From positions 62,001 to 126,000 of the forward strand of contig CANHRG010000004.1 of the NCBI GenBank assembly GCA_947463785.1: a stretch of 64,000 nt of DNA, given 5' to 3'. The notes beneath the pieces were generated by a model. The model searched no databases and was not told the origin of the DNA. It was given only the letters and a program-made list of their open reading frames with translations. Shown here one piece after another: positions 18,533 through 28,599 of this stretch (position 1 is its first letter; each line of letters opens with the position of its first letter). This DNA is from Sphingobacteriaceae bacterium. Its GTDB lineage: Bacteria; Bacteroidota; Bacteroidia; Sphingobacteriales; Sphingobacteriaceae. A program made the position numbers and the translations under genes.

Positions 18533-19213
18533 TTACTTACCGGAGCATCCTGCCAAGCAGATCACAAATTCTCCTTTTAAGGTGTGTGTTTCAAAATGTT
18601 GTTTAACTTCAGTTAAGGTACCCCGAACGGTTTCTTCAAACACTTTACTTAGCTCCCGCGATACAGAGACCTGACGCTCGGGACCAAAATAATCAGAAAA
18701 TTCTTCTAAAGTTTTTAATAGTCGGTGTGGAGATTCGTAAAAAATCAGGGTTCTTTCTTCTGAAACTAATGATTTTAAACGAGTTTGCCGACCCTTTTTA
18801 ACCGGGAGAAATCCTTCAAAAACAAAACGATCGTTAGGCAGGCCCGAATTCACTAAAGCAGGAACAAAGGCAGTAGCGCCGGGCAAACAAGAAACATCGA
18901 TACCGTTCTTGATGGCTTCGCGGACCAACAGAAAACCGGGGTCAGAAATAGCTGGGGTACCGGCATCTGAAATTAAAGCCACCTGCTTCCCCTCTTTTAA
19001 AAACCGGATAACCTCAGTTACCGATTGATGTTCGTTATGTTGATGGTGAGCGAAAACTTTTTTGTCTATCCCGAAATGCTTCAGCAAAGGAGCGCTTGTC
19101 CGGGTATCTTCGGCCAAAACAACATCTGCTTCTTTGAGCAGCCTGATGGCTCTGAAAGTCATATCTTCCAAATTACCGATAGGCGTAGGGATAAGGTACA
19201 GTTTACCACTCAT
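18533..19213 (-). CDS. rsmI: 16S rRNA (cytidine-1402-2'-O)-methyltransferase
   Basis: 226 aa from the ATG at 19213 (MSGKLYLIPTPIGNLEDMT), the usual family start. An upstream in-frame start at 19264 would add residues unlike the family. Tetrapyrrole-methylase fold with LAEDTRTSAPLLKHFGI, LISDAGTPAISDPG and LPGATAFVPALV. It modifies C1402 in the decoding centre. Confidence 0.94.
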   Translation of the reverse strand: MSGKLYLIPTPIGNLEDMTFRAIRLLKEADVVLAEDTRTSAPLLKHFGIDKKVFAHHQHNEHQSVTEVIRFLKEGKQVALISDAGTPAISDPGFLLVREAIKNGIDVSCLPGATAFVPALVNSGLPNDRFVFEGFLPVKKGRQTRLKSLVSEERTLIFYESPHRLLKTLEEFSDYFGPERQVSVSRELSKVFEETVRGTLTEVKQHFETHTLKGEFVICLAGCSGK

Positions 19214-19271
19214 ATTGATCAGGAATCGGGTTCTAAGTACTGAAAAATACGCACAGAAAAGCAAACATTGT

Positions 19272-19279
19272 TATCTTTG
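19272..19279 (+). promoter_or_regulatory. -7 box of serS
   Basis: TATCTTTG fits TAnnTTTG and lies 16 nt before the ATG. No clear -33 box was seen. Confidence 0.5.
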
Positions 19280-19295
19280 TGCAAATTTCAATACA

Positions 19296-20567
19296 ATGCT
19301 GCAAGTTAATTATATCCGCGAACATAAGGAGGAAGTTTTAAAACGTCTGGCTGTAAAAAATTTCAAACAGATTGATCTGCTTGATCAGATTATCAGTTTA
19401 GACGAACAACGCCGGCAAACACAAACGCAACTGGATAATCTTGCAGCAGAAGCCAATGCAGCAGCCAAGCAAATTGGCGACCTGATGCGCCAAGGGAAAA
19501 AAGAGGAAGCAGAAGCAATAAAAGCAAAAAGCGGATCTCATAAAGAAGAGAACAAAAATCTGGCAGACCGTTTAAGTCAGCTGGAAGAAGAGCTTCAACA
19601 GCACCTGGTGCTTTTACCTAATTTACCACACAGCAGTGTACCAACAGGAACAAGCGCAGAAGAAAATGAAACGGTTTTAGAAAATGGCGCACAGCCCAAT
19701 CTTCCTGCCAATGCTCTACCGCATTGGGAGTTAGCAGCCAAATACGATATCATTGATTTTGAACTGGGTAACAAAATTACCGGGGCCGGTTTTCCGGTTT
19801 ATAAAGGCAAAGGTGCCCGTTTACAACGTGCCCTCATTAATTTCTTTTTAGACGAAGCAGAAAAAGCGGGCTACCGTGAAATGCAACCTCCAATTGTGGT
19901 AAACGAGGCTTCGGGATTTGGAACTGGCCAGTTGCCAGACAAGGAAGGCCAAATGTATCATGTTGGGTTAGATAATTTATACTTGATTCCGACCGCCGAA
20001 GTGCCCATTACCAATTTATACCGCGATGTGATTTTGAAAGAGGAGGAATTACCTGTGAAAAATTGCGGATATACCCCTTGTTTCCGTCGCGAAGCCGGTT
20101 CATACGGTGCACATGTTCGTGGATTGAACCGTTTGCATCAATTTGATAAAGTTGAAATTGTGCAGGTTGCCCATCCGGAAAAATCGTATGAAATTTTAGA
20201 AGAGATGAGCACCTATGTGCAGTCTTTACTACAAAAACTAGAATTACCCTACCGCGTTTTACGTTTATGTGGCGGCGATATGAGTTTCGCTTCTGCCCTA
20301 ACTTACGACATGGAAGTTTGGTGTGCTGCTCAGGCACGTTGGCTGGAGGTGTCTTCAGTTTCTAATTTCGAAACTTTTCAGGCTAACCGCTTAAAATTGC
20401 GTTTTAAAGGCAAAGAAGGTAAAACCCAATTGGCACATACGCTTAACGGTAGTGCATTAGCCCTACCTCGTATTGTAGCTTCTTTATTGGAGAACAACCA
20501 AAGCGAAAAGGGTATTCGTATTCCTCAGGTTCTGGTTCCGTATACCGGCTTTGAGTATATCGACTAA
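19296..20567 (+). CDS. serS: Seryl-tRNA synthetase
   Basis: 423 aa from ATG 19296 (MLQVNYIREHKEEVLKRLAV). The N-terminal two-helix coiled-coil arm spans residues about 30-100. The class II catalytic domain has motif 2 (FRREAGSYGAHVRGLNRLHQF) and motif 3 (LNGSALALPRIVASLLEN). A longer frame opens upstream at 19062 but overlaps rsmI and is not SerRS-like. Confidence 0.97.
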   Translation: MLQVNYIREHKEEVLKRLAVKNFKQIDLLDQIISLDEQRRQTQTQLDNLAAEANAAAKQIGDLMRQGKKEEAEAIKAKSGSHKEENKNLADRLSQLEEELQQHLVLLPNLPHSSVPTGTSAEENETVLENGAQPNLPANALPHWELAAKYDIIDFELGNKITGAGFPVYKGKGARLQRALINFFLDEAEKAGYREMQPPIVVNEASGFGTGQLPDKEGQMYHVGLDNLYLIPTAEVPITNLYRDVILKEEELPVKNCGYTPCFRREAGSYGAHVRGLNRLHQFDKVEIVQVAHPEKSYEILEEMSTYVQSLLQKLELPYRVLRLCGGDMSFASALTYDMEVWCAAQARWLEVSSVSNFETFQANRLKLRFKGKEGKTQLAHTLNGSALALPRIVASLLENNQSEKGIRIPQVLVPYTGFEYID

Positions 20568-21266
20568 CTACTTCAACTCAAAAACAGCCCGCATCTGGTA
20601 GCTCAACTTGATTTTCTTAAAATCAACATCCGGCATTGGGCTGGATTCCATTACTCCTCCTGCATCGGGCTTCATGAGCATATTGGCTCGGTACATCGGC
20701 TGAGGATAGAATTCATTGCCACTTTCATTGATTTCTAAAGCCGGACCTAGTTTTTCGGCAATTGATTCTGCCAAGTACAAGGCTTTGTCACGAGCTGCTT
20801 TCAAGGCCTGGATTTTAAGATCTTTCTTCAATGATTCCATTTTGGAGTAATCGTACCCTTCAATATTGCTATATTGAACTGCTTTTGGATCTACCGCATT
20901 GATGATCTGATCCCATTTACTCAGTTCAGAAACCTTAATTCGGTATTGCTTGCTAGCCAAAAAATCAGGGTTTTTCTTACGATCCCAAGAATAGTTATAG
21001 GCTGAAATATTGTTAATGGTAAAATTTTCTTTCGGGATTCCGGCTTTGATAACCGCAGTTTGTAATTGACGTTCCAAGACCTCAATTTCAACTTTCTTTT
21101 TGTTATCAACGTATTCTCTGAGCGAAATTCCGATGTAAATTATATCGGGAGTGACTTCTGTTTCGGCTGTACCGCTAACTTCAATCTTTCTACGTAAATC
21201 AGTTGTTTGCGCAAACAAACTACTCGCGAATACCGTGATGAATACAGATAAAATAAACTTTTTCAT
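20568..21266 (-). CDS. SIMPL-domain (DUF541) exported protein
   Basis: 232 aa with a signal peptide (MKKFILSVFITVFASSLFAQ). SIMPL-domain proteins have two repeats. Here IEVSGTAETEVTPDIIYIGISL opens the domain and KALYLAESIAEKLG is the typical helix. Function in Bacteroidota is unclear. Related proteins (BP26, YggE) are periplasmic or outer-membrane linked and associated with oxidative stress. It abuts serS convergently without a gap. Confidence 0.8.
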   Translation of the reverse strand: MKKFILSVFITVFASSLFAQTTDLRRKIEVSGTAETEVTPDIIYIGISLREYVDNKKKVEIEVLERQLQTAVIKAGIPKENFTINNISAYNYSWDRKKNPDFLASKQYRIKVSELSKWDQIINAVDPKAVQYSNIEGYDYSKMESLKKDLKIQALKAARDKALYLAESIAEKLGPALEINESGNEFYPQPMYRANMLMKPDAGGVMESSPMPDVDFKKIKLSYQMRAVFELK

Positions 21267-21339
21267 ATGCTGATTTTTAGATGTTAACGATGAATATAGT
21301 GATTCTTAAAGTAGCACACAAGCCAAATTTGTACCAAAA

Positions 21340-21364
21340 AAGCCTCTGCAATTTGCAGAGGCTT
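21340..21364 (-). terminator. Terminator of the ileS-dksA-lspA operon
   Basis: Perfect hairpin AAGCCTCTGCAA / TTGCAGAGGCTT followed on the minus strand by a T run, 5 bp past the lspA stop. Confidence 0.88.
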
Positions 21365-21368
21365 CATT

Positions 21369-22019
21369 TTATTCTTCAACCATTTCACTTTGTGGATGGG
21401 TTTCTTCAAGCTCTGGTTCCTTGAAATAGTGTTTTTGGAAGATCATGATCAAAATCACCCCAATACTAATGGCCGTATCGGCAAGGTTAAATACCGGCTG
21501 GAAAAACGTAAAAGGTTGATTGGCCCAAATTGGGAACCAAGATGGGAAATGGGTTTCAATAATGGGGAAATACAACATATCTACCACCTTGCCGTGGAAT
21601 AAGCTAGCATAACCGCCTTCGGCAGGGAATAATTGCGCCTTGCTGAAATACGTACTTTCGCTAAATACTTTACCGTAAAAAGTGGAATCAATGATATTTC
21701 CGATGGCACCGGCAAAAATCAAGGAAACATTCAAAATTAGTCCGCGGTGGTATTTATTTTTGATCAAATACACCAAGCCATAGCCAATTCCAGTTACCGC
21801 AAAAATGCGCAAAATGGAAAGCGCTAATTTTCCGGTTTCACCACCAAATTCATAACCAAAAGCCATCCCATTGTTTTCAGTAAAATGGATGATAAACCAT
21901 TTGCCCAGAATATGGTACTCCTGGCCCAAACTCATATTCAGTTTGATCCAGATTTTCAGAATTTGGTCTGCCAATAATACCAGCAGAACCACCAATAAGG
22001 GTTTGGTATAGCCTTTCAT
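21369..22019 (-). CDS. lspA: Lipoprotein signal peptidase II
   Basis: 216 aa with four membrane segments. It cleaves diacylated prolipoproteins before the lipobox Cys. The catalytic aspartates lie in GNIIDSTFYGKVVDM-type context (GKVVDMLYFP) and FNLADTAISIG. FTENNGMAFG corresponds to the conserved N-terminal motif. It is somewhat longer than E. coli LspA because of an insert between the catalytic motifs and an acidic tail, both common in Bacteroidota. It overlaps the dksA-like gene by 1 bp. Confidence 0.94.
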   Translation of the reverse strand: MKGYTKPLLVVLLVLLADQILKIWIKLNMSLGQEYHILGKWFIIHFTENNGMAFGYEFGGETGKLALSILRIFAVTGIGYGLVYLIKNKYHRGLILNVSLIFAGAIGNIIDSTFYGKVFSESTYFSKAQLFPAEGGYASLFHGKVVDMLYFPIIETHFPSWFPIWANQPFTFFQPVFNLADTAISIGVILIMIFQKHYFKEPELEETHPQSEMVEE

Positions 22020-22402
22020 TAATTTTGTTTCATTTTTGCTTCCATGCTCAAGGTTGCATGAGGCACCGCACGTAATCGTTCTTTTTGAATGAGCTTACCA
22101 GTTTCGCGGCAAACGCCATAGGTTTTATTTTCAATACGTACCAAGGCAGCTTCCAAGTTCTCAATGAATTTTTTCTGACGGGAAGCCAACTGATTGATTT
22201 GCTCTTTTTCTAAAGTAGCCGAGCCATCCTCTAAGGTTTTGTAAGTTCCGGCAGTATCGTCCGTGCCATTGGCATTCGGGCTACTCAACGATTGGGTTAG
22301 GGCAGCTAACTCTTCACGAGCAATTTGTAATTTATCTAAGATAATTTCTTTAAACTCTTGTAATTCGGCATCCGAATACCTGGTCTTTTCGTTAGTATCC
22401 AT
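22019..22402 (-). CDS. TraR/DksA-family protein with degenerate zinc finger
   Basis: 127 aa. The DksA-type coiled coil is followed by GVCRETGKLIQKERLRAVPHATL. Only one of the four zinc cysteines remains (CxxC is CRET, the distal pair is LSME), while the RLxAxP core is kept. This cysteine-poor form is common in Bacteroidota. It likely binds RNA polymerase through the secondary channel, but zinc binding is doubtful. It lies between ileS (1-bp gap) and lspA, in one operon. Confidence 0.8.
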   Translation of the reverse strand: MDTNEKTRYSDAELQEFKEIILDKLQIAREELAALTQSLSSPNANGTDDTAGTYKTLEDGSATLEKEQINQLASRQKKFIENLEAALVRIENKTYGVCRETGKLIQKERLRAVPHATLSMEAKMKQN

Positions 22403-22403
22403 A

Positions 22404-25400
22404 TTAAGATTTAGTTATCAAAACATATAATTGAACATCGTCGATTTCAATAATTTCACCCGATTGTAATCCCGGTTCAAAAACCAAGTTGTCGGCTAAA
22501 ATTTCGGCGCAAATATAACTTAAATTATTATTTACAGCCTGTGCAATCAATTGATTTTCACTGAGCTGTACTTGAATGCGATCCGTTACCAAAAAGTCTA
22601 ATTCCTTACGTAAATTCTGTATGCGATTGATCAGCTCTCTGGAAACACCTTCGTGCTTCAATTCTTCAGTTAAGGTAATATCTAGGGCAACAGTAAGTTT
22701 ACCCATATTGGCCACCTGCCATCCCTGAACGTCTTCGGCAACAATTTCTACATCGGCAATATCAACAACATAAGCCGTATTTGGGATGGTGAAGCTGCCT
22801 TCTTGCTCAAACTGACTAATTTCATTTTGATTGAGTTCAGTAAGTACTGCGGCTACTTCTTTCATATCCTTACCAACTTTCGGGCCGAGTGCCTTAAAAT
22901 TTGGTTTCACTTTTTTACTAATGAAACCTGCCGTATCGGTAATGTATTCAATGTTTTTGATGTTGGTTTCAGATAAGATCAACTCCCGAACTTGCTCCAC
23001 TTGGTTTTTAAATCCGGCATTTAGCACCGGTACCAAAATTTTACTCAAGGGTTGGCGCACATTGATGCCTACTTTTTTACGTAGCGACAAGACCATTGAG
23101 GAAATGTCTTGAGCCAGCGCCATCCGCTCTTCCAATTGCGAATCCACCAATGCAGGTTGATAAGCCGGGAAATCGGAAAGATGTACCGATTCTACCTGCT
23201 CTTTGCCTGTTACACTGTTCAAATCCAGGAACAATCGATCGGCAAAAAATGGCGCAATTGGCGACATTAGTTTTGCCACTGTGGTCAAACAGGTATACAG
23301 CGTTTGGTAAGCCGATATTTTATCTTCAGTGTATTCCCCTTTCCAGAAACGGCGGCGGCACAAACGCACATACCAGTTACTCAAATGCTCATCAACAAAA
23401 TTCTGGATGGCACGAGCGGCTTTGGTGGGCTCGAAATCTTCGTAATAGCCGTCAACTTCTTTGATTAAAGAATTTAACAAGGATATAATCCAACGGTCAA
23501 TCTCAGGTCGCAACTGAATGTCCATTTCCGGTTCTTTGTAGCTAAAACGATCTATATTGGCATATAGTGCAAAGAACGAATAGGTATTGTACAACGTGCC
23601 GAAGAATTTGCGGCGTACTTCATCCAAACCTTCGATATTAAATTTCAAATTATCCCAAGGAGCGGCGTTACTAATCATGTACCAGCGGCTAGCATCGGCA
23701 CTGTAGGTTTCTATGGTTTCGAACGGATCAACGGCATTGCCCAAACGTTTAGACATTTTGTTTCCGTTTTTATCAAGTACCAAACCGTTAGATACCACAT
23801 TTTTGAAAGCCACGCTATCGTTTAGCATTACCGAAATGGCATGCAAGGTGAAGAACCAGCCACGGGTTTGGTCAACCCCTTCGGCAATAAAATCTGCCGG
23901 ATAAGCATCTTTAAAGTATTCCTGATTTTCGAAAGGATAATGCCATTGCGCATATGGCATGGCGCCCGAATCGAACCAAACGTCGATCAGGTCGCTTTCG
24001 CGGAACATTTTTTTGCCTTTCGGCGATACCAAAATCACTTCGTCCACAAAAGGTCGGTGCAAGTCGAATTTGCCACTTTCTAAAGCCTGGGCATAGTCCT
24101 GTACTTTGGTTTTCTCAGTAGCGTTCAGCAAACCACTATCCAGCGATTTTTGTAGTTCAGTTTTCAGTTCTGCAATAGATCCGATACAAATTTCTTCTGC
24201 TTTATCTTCGGTTCTCCAGATTGGCAGTGGGGTTCCCCAATACCGTGAACGCGACAAATTCCAATCTACCAGATTTTCCAGCCAGTTGCCAAAACGACCC
24301 GTTCCGGTAGCTTCTGGCTTCCAGTTGATGGTTTTGTTCAACTCTACCATGCGCTCTTTTACCGCAGTAGTTTTGATAAACCAGCTGTCCAGCGGATAGT
24401 ACAATACCGGTTTATCGGTACGCCAGCAATGCGGATAGCTGTGCTCGTATTTCTCTACCTTAAAGGCTTTATTTTCTTCTTTGAGTTTGATGGCGATGAG
24501 CACATCGGTTGGTCTGAAATCCGGATTTTTGCGTTCTTCATCGGTGTAGAACTCTTCTTTTACATAACGTCCGGCAAAATCACTAACCTGAGCTACAAAC
24601 TTACCCTGCTTATCTACCAATGGTACTTCAGTACCATTTTCATCCAAAACCATTACCGATGGAACATCGTTTTCTTTACACGCTCTAAAGTCATCTGCAC
24701 CAAAAACAGAAGCAGTATGAACCACACCGGTTCCATCTTCAGTAGTTACGAAGTCTGCAGGAATTACGCGGAAAGCCTTTTGTTCCAAGTCCTCGTTGGT
24801 TACGTAAGGCATGAGTTGGTGGTAACGCAAACCCAAGAGTTCTTTCCCTTTAAAACTGGCTGCAATTTTCCAAGGAATAACCTTGTCACCAGATTTAAAG
24901 GCAGCAAAGTCAGCGTTTTCTCCTTCCGGCTTAAAATATTTAGACACCAATTCTTTAGCCAAAATCACACTAACCGGAGCAAAAGTGTATGGATTGAAGG
25001 TCTTCACCTTTACATACTCAATTTTTTCTCCTACGGCCAAGGCACAGTTTGAAGGCAAGGTCCAAGGTGTGGTGGTCCAGGCCAGAATAGCGGTATCCTC
25101 ATCGGCATTTTCAAACAAAACCGACATTAAGGGGTGTTGCTGATCTTTCTTAGGGCGGAACTGCGCCACAATCGACGTGTCCTTCAGCATTTTGTAGGTT
25201 CCCGGTTGGTTCAGCTCATGCGAACTTAATCCGGTTCCGGCCGCTGGTGAATATGGCTGAACGGTATACCCCTTGTATAAAAATCCTTTTTTGTGGAGCT
25301 CTTTTAAGATCCACCACAAGGTTTCGATGTAGTCGTTTTCGTAAGTGATGTACGGATTTTCCAGATCTACCCAATACCCCATTTTCTCAGTCAGATCGTT

Positions 25401-25790
25401 CCACACATCGGTGTATTTCATCACCTCTTTACGGCATGCGGCATTGTAATCGGCAACCGAAATCTTTTTCCCAATATCATCTTTGGTAATACCTAAGGTT
25501 TTCTCAACAGCCAACTCAATTGGCAAACCGTGGGTATCCCATCCACCTTTACGTTTTACCCGATAGCCTTTAAGCGTTTTATAGCGACAAAAAATATCCT
25601 TGATGGCTCGGGCCATGACGTGGTGGATACCCGGCATACCGTTGGCAGAGGGTGGTCCTTCGTAAAAGGTATACGGTTTAGAGGCAGGACGATTCTGAAT
25701 GCTTTTTTCAAAAATTTGTCTGCTTTTCCAATACTCCAGAACTTCTTTCCCCGTTTGAGATAAATTGAGTTGTTTATATTCTTTGTACAT
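22404..25790 (-). CDS. ileS: Isoleucyl-tRNA synthetase
   Basis: 1128 aa class I synthetase, of the longer type found in Bacteroidota and eukaryotes. The HIGH motif is the variant GIHH (PPSANGMPGIHH), and KMSKR is in GNKMSKRLGNAVDPF. The CP1 editing domain has TTPWTLPSNCALAV and the conserved Asp region GTGVVHTASVFGADDF. A TAAATTTG box lies 28 nt before the ATG and drives ileS-dksA-lspA. Confidence 0.97.
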   Translation of the reverse strand: MYKEYKQLNLSQTGKEVLEYWKSRQIFEKSIQNRPASKPYTFYEGPPSANGMPGIHHVMARAIKDIFCRYKTLKGYRVKRKGGWDTHGLPIELAVEKTLGITKDDIGKKISVADYNAACRKEVMKYTDVWNDLTEKMGYWVDLENPYITYENDYIETLWWILKELHKKGFLYKGYTVQPYSPAAGTGLSSHELNQPGTYKMLKDTSIVAQFRPKKDQQHPLMSVLFENADEDTAILAWTTTPWTLPSNCALAVGEKIEYVKVKTFNPYTFAPVSVILAKELVSKYFKPEGENADFAAFKSGDKVIPWKIAASFKGKELLGLRYHQLMPYVTNEDLEQKAFRVIPADFVTTEDGTGVVHTASVFGADDFRACKENDVPSVMVLDENGTEVPLVDKQGKFVAQVSDFAGRYVKEEFYTDEERKNPDFRPTDVLIAIKLKEENKAFKVEKYEHSYPHCWRTDKPVLYYPLDSWFIKTTAVKERMVELNKTINWKPEATGTGRFGNWLENLVDWNLSRSRYWGTPLPIWRTEDKAEEICIGSIAELKTELQKSLDSGLLNATEKTKVQDYAQALESGKFDLHRPFVDEVILVSPKGKKMFRESDLIDVWFDSGAMPYAQWHYPFENQEYFKDAYPADFIAEGVDQTRGWFFTLHAISVMLNDSVAFKNVVSNGLVLDKNGNKMSKRLGNAVDPFETIETYSADASRWYMISNAAPWDNLKFNIEGLDEVRRKFFGTLYNTYSFFALYANIDRFSYKEPEMDIQLRPEIDRWIISLLNSLIKEVDGYYEDFEPTKAARAIQNFVDEHLSNWYVRLCRRRFWKGEYTEDKISAYQTLYTCLTTVAKLMSPIAPFFADRLFLDLNSVTGKEQVESVHLSDFPAYQPALVDSQLEERMALAQDISSMVLSLRKKVGINVRQPLSKILVPVLNAGFKNQVEQVRELILSETNIKNIEYITDTAGFISKKVKPNFKALGPKVGKDMKEVAAVLTELNQNEISQFEQEGSFTIPNTAYVVDIADVEIVAEDVQGWQVANMGKLTVALDITLTEELKHEGVSRELINRIQNLRKELDFLVTDRIQVQLSENQLIAQAVNNNLSYICAEILADNLVFEPGLQSGEIIEIDDVQLYVLITKS

Positions 25791-25899
25791 CAGCTTATTA
25801 GGTCCTACTTAAAGCCTGCAAATTTAGGAAAATCAGGCTGAATAAGAGGCACAATACTTGCAGCATATTAAATTTTACTGATCTAAACTTTGAAGATGT

Positions 25900-26163
25900 A
25901 TGAGCGTTTTAACACTATTCAAAAAAATTATGAATACAAAATATGTTTGCAGTGGGATTTTGCTGTTCCTGGCAGGTATAGCGATGATCACTCTAGGTTA
26001 TCTCATCCGTGAAAACAATTGGGGAAAATACGGCTGGGCCTTGATATTGGGTGTACTGCTGCTTGGGGGTAGCTTTTTGCTTTTTTTATACAGTCTGATC
26101 AGAAAAATGGACTATCAGGCCTTAAAGGAAGAACGCTCTAAAAAAATAACTGGTGAAGACTAG
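25900..26163 (+). CDS. Small membrane protein, unknown function
   Basis: 87 aa from ATG 25900, or 77 aa from ATG 25930. Two membrane segments (YVCSGILLFLAGIAMITLGY and WALILGVLLLGGSFLLFLY) flank a short loop, and the tail is charged. I do not recognise a family. It overlaps the end of the MMPL exporter gene by 4 bp (convergent). The upstream region has only a near-consensus -7 sequence. It could be a genus-level gene. Confidence 0.55.
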   Translation: MSVLTLFKKIMNTKYVCSGILLFLAGIAMITLGYLIRENNWGKYGWALILGVLLLGGSFLLFLYSLIRKMDYQALKEERSKKITGED

Positions 26164-28517
26164 CTAAGCTCTTCGGGCTCGAGTGTGATTAAACCTTCAG
26201 CAGGTTTTTTCTTCAAATTTCGTTTTTCCAAACTGAGCAAGAATGCGGGCAATAAGGTTAGATTAGAGATTAGCGCAACCAAGAGCGTAATAGAAAGTAA
26301 AATGCCTAAAGATACCGTTCCACCGAAGGTTGATGCGGCAAAAATTCCAAATCCGAAGAACAAGATCATGGCCACATAAATCATACTCAAACCTGTTTCT
26401 TTAATGGTATCACTTACCACTTCAGAAATTGTCCAATTGGTATTTCGGAGCTCTTGGCGATAGCGGGTTAGGAAATAAATTGTTTGATCGGAGGCAATAC
26501 CAAAAGCGATACTGAAAATTAAAATGGTAGAAGGTTTGAGTGGAATTCCGGCAAAACCCATGATACCTGCCGTTATAATCAAGGGCACAATATTCGGGAT
26601 CAAGGAAATCAAGATCATTCGGCCGCCCCTAAAAAGCACCCACATCAGAATGGCGATCAGAGCTATAGCCAAAATCAAACTATCGCGTAAGTTTTTTACC
26701 AAATAATTGGTTCCCTTAACAAACATGATGCTCGAACCCGTCAATTCAACATCGTACCTTTCGGGATTGAAAATAGAATCAATTTGAGGTTCTATCTCCG
26801 TAATCAACTGATTCATTCGTTCTGAGCCCACATCGGCCATTTGGAAACTTATCCGGGTAACCTGACGATTGCTATCCAAGAAGTTTTTTAACAGGTTGCC
26901 TTCCTTATTTTTACCGGCGGAGTTGGCTGCATACGATAGAATGAAGTTTTTCTCCATCTCGTTAGGGATGCGATAAAAACTGGTGTCGCCACCATAAAAT
27001 GCCTGAGAAGAAAACTTGAGTACTTCCACCAAGGAAACTGCCCGCGAAAACTCGGGGTAAGAGGTAATCATCTCCTGTAAGCGATCAATTTTATTAATGA
27101 CCGACAAACTCATAACTCCGTTTTTACGACGGGTATCCACGCTAACTTCCAACGGTAAAATGCCTTTAAAATTTTCACTAAAGAAGCCCATATCTTGGTA
27201 TATCGCGTCTTTCTGAGGCAAATCATCCACCACATAACCGTTTATTTTTATACGGCTTAGGCCGATACCAGCAACGATTAACAGCATAAGCGTTGAAGCA
27301 TAAATCCAATTTCTGCGCTGATGAGCCAATACATCCAGTTTGGCTAATAATTTACTGATTAAAGGACTGCTTAAATGACGGGTATGCTTCAGATTAGGTG
27401 GAGGCAAGAAGCTGAAAATAATCGGGATCAGGCATAAACTCATTAGCCAAGTCGCAATTACACTTAACGATGCAACAACACCAAACTGCATGAGTAATTC
27501 GCTATTGGTAAAATAGAGCACACCAAAGCCAATTGCGGTAGTTAGATTCGCAATCAGCGTAGTAATAGCAATACGCTCAATTACAGTTTGCAATGCTTTT
27601 TGCTGATCGGTATGACGAGTATATTCATTGTGGTATTTATTGATAAGCAGAATACTATTCGGAATCCCAATTACTACAATTAGCGGTGGTATTAAACCAG
27701 TAAGCAGCGTAATATCGTAGCCGAATAATACCAGGATACCCAAACTCCAAACTACCCCGATAAGCACAACCAGTAATGGGAAAAAGACCGCTGAAAAAGA
27801 GCGGAAAAATAAAAATAATATCAGGGCTGCTACCGCGATGGATAGGCCAATAAATAAAGCAAATTCTTGCGAAACCTTATCCGATATAACCGTACGGATA
27901 TAAGGTAAACCCGAGTAATGAATCGTTGTTTTATGTTTTAGACTGAAGGCTTCAGCCTGATCTACAATAGTTTGAATTACGCCAATACGATCTGAGGAAT
28001 TCAAAACCGAATCGGTAAAGGTAATGGCCATTAAGGTGGCCTTCTTATCAGGATTGTAAACCAAGCCTTTATAAAAAGGTAGATTAGCAATTTTAAGTTT
28101 AATGCTATCCATATCGGCCTGCGAAGCAACCGGCCAGGTGGCAACAGGCTTCACCATGAACTTTTTCTCTAGGGTGTCTTTCGAAAATTCAACAAGCTTA
28201 CCCACAGATACCACTTGTTTGATACCCTCTATTTTTTGAATATCATCGTTGAGTTTAAGCCAGTCGTTAAATAAATCGCGTTGAAACAGTTTATCAGACT
28301 GTATACCGAGTACCATCACACTACCGTCTTCGCCAAAGCGTGCCTTAAACTGATCGTAACGGATATATGCCGAATCGGTTAAGGGTAACATTTTGCCGGC
28401 ATTGAAAGACAAACGGACTTTACTGCCCTGCCATGCCATTAATGCCGTAGCCAGCAGAAAAAAAGCTAGAAGTAAGTATCGCTTAGCTAAAATAAATCTG
28501 GACAGTTTTTCCCACAT
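26160..28517 (-). CDS. MMPL/RND-superfamily exporter (HAE3-like)
   Basis: 785 aa with twelve predicted membrane segments in two halves, each preceded by a large extracytoplasmic loop. There are two SSD-like membrane domains (LTGLIPPLIVVIGIPNSILL and IPLKPSTILIFSIAFGIASD), the latter with the conserved Asp. Related proteins export hydrophobic substrates such as hopanoids or lipids. No membrane-fusion or outer-membrane partner is adjacent. The substrate is unknown. Confidence 0.82.
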   Translation of the reverse strand: MWEKLSRFILAKRYLLLAFFLLATALMAWQGSKVRLSFNAGKMLPLTDSAYIRYDQFKARFGEDGSVMVLGIQSDKLFQRDLFNDWLKLNDDIQKIEGIKQVVSVGKLVEFSKDTLEKKFMVKPVATWPVASQADMDSIKLKIANLPFYKGLVYNPDKKATLMAITFTDSVLNSSDRIGVIQTIVDQAEAFSLKHKTTIHYSGLPYIRTVISDKVSQEFALFIGLSIAVAALILFLFFRSFSAVFFPLLVVLIGVVWSLGILVLFGYDITLLTGLIPPLIVVIGIPNSILLINKYHNEYTRHTDQQKALQTVIERIAITTLIANLTTAIGFGVLYFTNSELLMQFGVVASLSVIATWLMSLCLIPIIFSFLPPPNLKHTRHLSSPLISKLLAKLDVLAHQRRNWIYASTLMLLIVAGIGLSRIKINGYVVDDLPQKDAIYQDMGFFSENFKGILPLEVSVDTRRKNGVMSLSVINKIDRLQEMITSYPEFSRAVSLVEVLKFSSQAFYGGDTSFYRIPNEMEKNFILSYAANSAGKNKEGNLLKNFLDSNRQVTRISFQMADVGSERMNQLITEIEPQIDSIFNPERYDVELTGSSIMFVKGTNYLVKNLRDSLILAIALIAILMWVLFRGGRMILISLIPNIVPLIITAGIMGFAGIPLKPSTILIFSIAFGIASDQTIYFLTRYRQELRNTNWTISEVVSDTIKETGLSMIYVAMILFFGFGIFAASTFGGTVSLGILLSITLLVALISNLTLLPAFLLSLEKRNLKKKPAEGLITLEPEELS

Positions 28518-28599
28518 GGTTTGGCGGTTTAATGGTTGTTTTGGCGGTGTAAAACTACAAATTTTCCTAAATTGGCAGCAGCCGAATTAAATTAAGTAC

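Noticed and set aside
19062-19295. Long serS frame starting at 19062
   Set aside because: The extra residues overlap rsmI on the other strand; TATCTTTG at 19272 and the SerRS-like start MLQVNYIREH support 19296.
22019-22402. DksA-like protein with a broken zinc finger as a novel finding
   Set aside because: Cysteine-poor TraR/DksA proteins are common in Bacteroidota, so this is noted in the feature but not claimed as new.
24429-25052. 207-aa plus-strand frame inside ileS
   Set aside because: Antisense shadow of a clearly coding, conserved ileS region.
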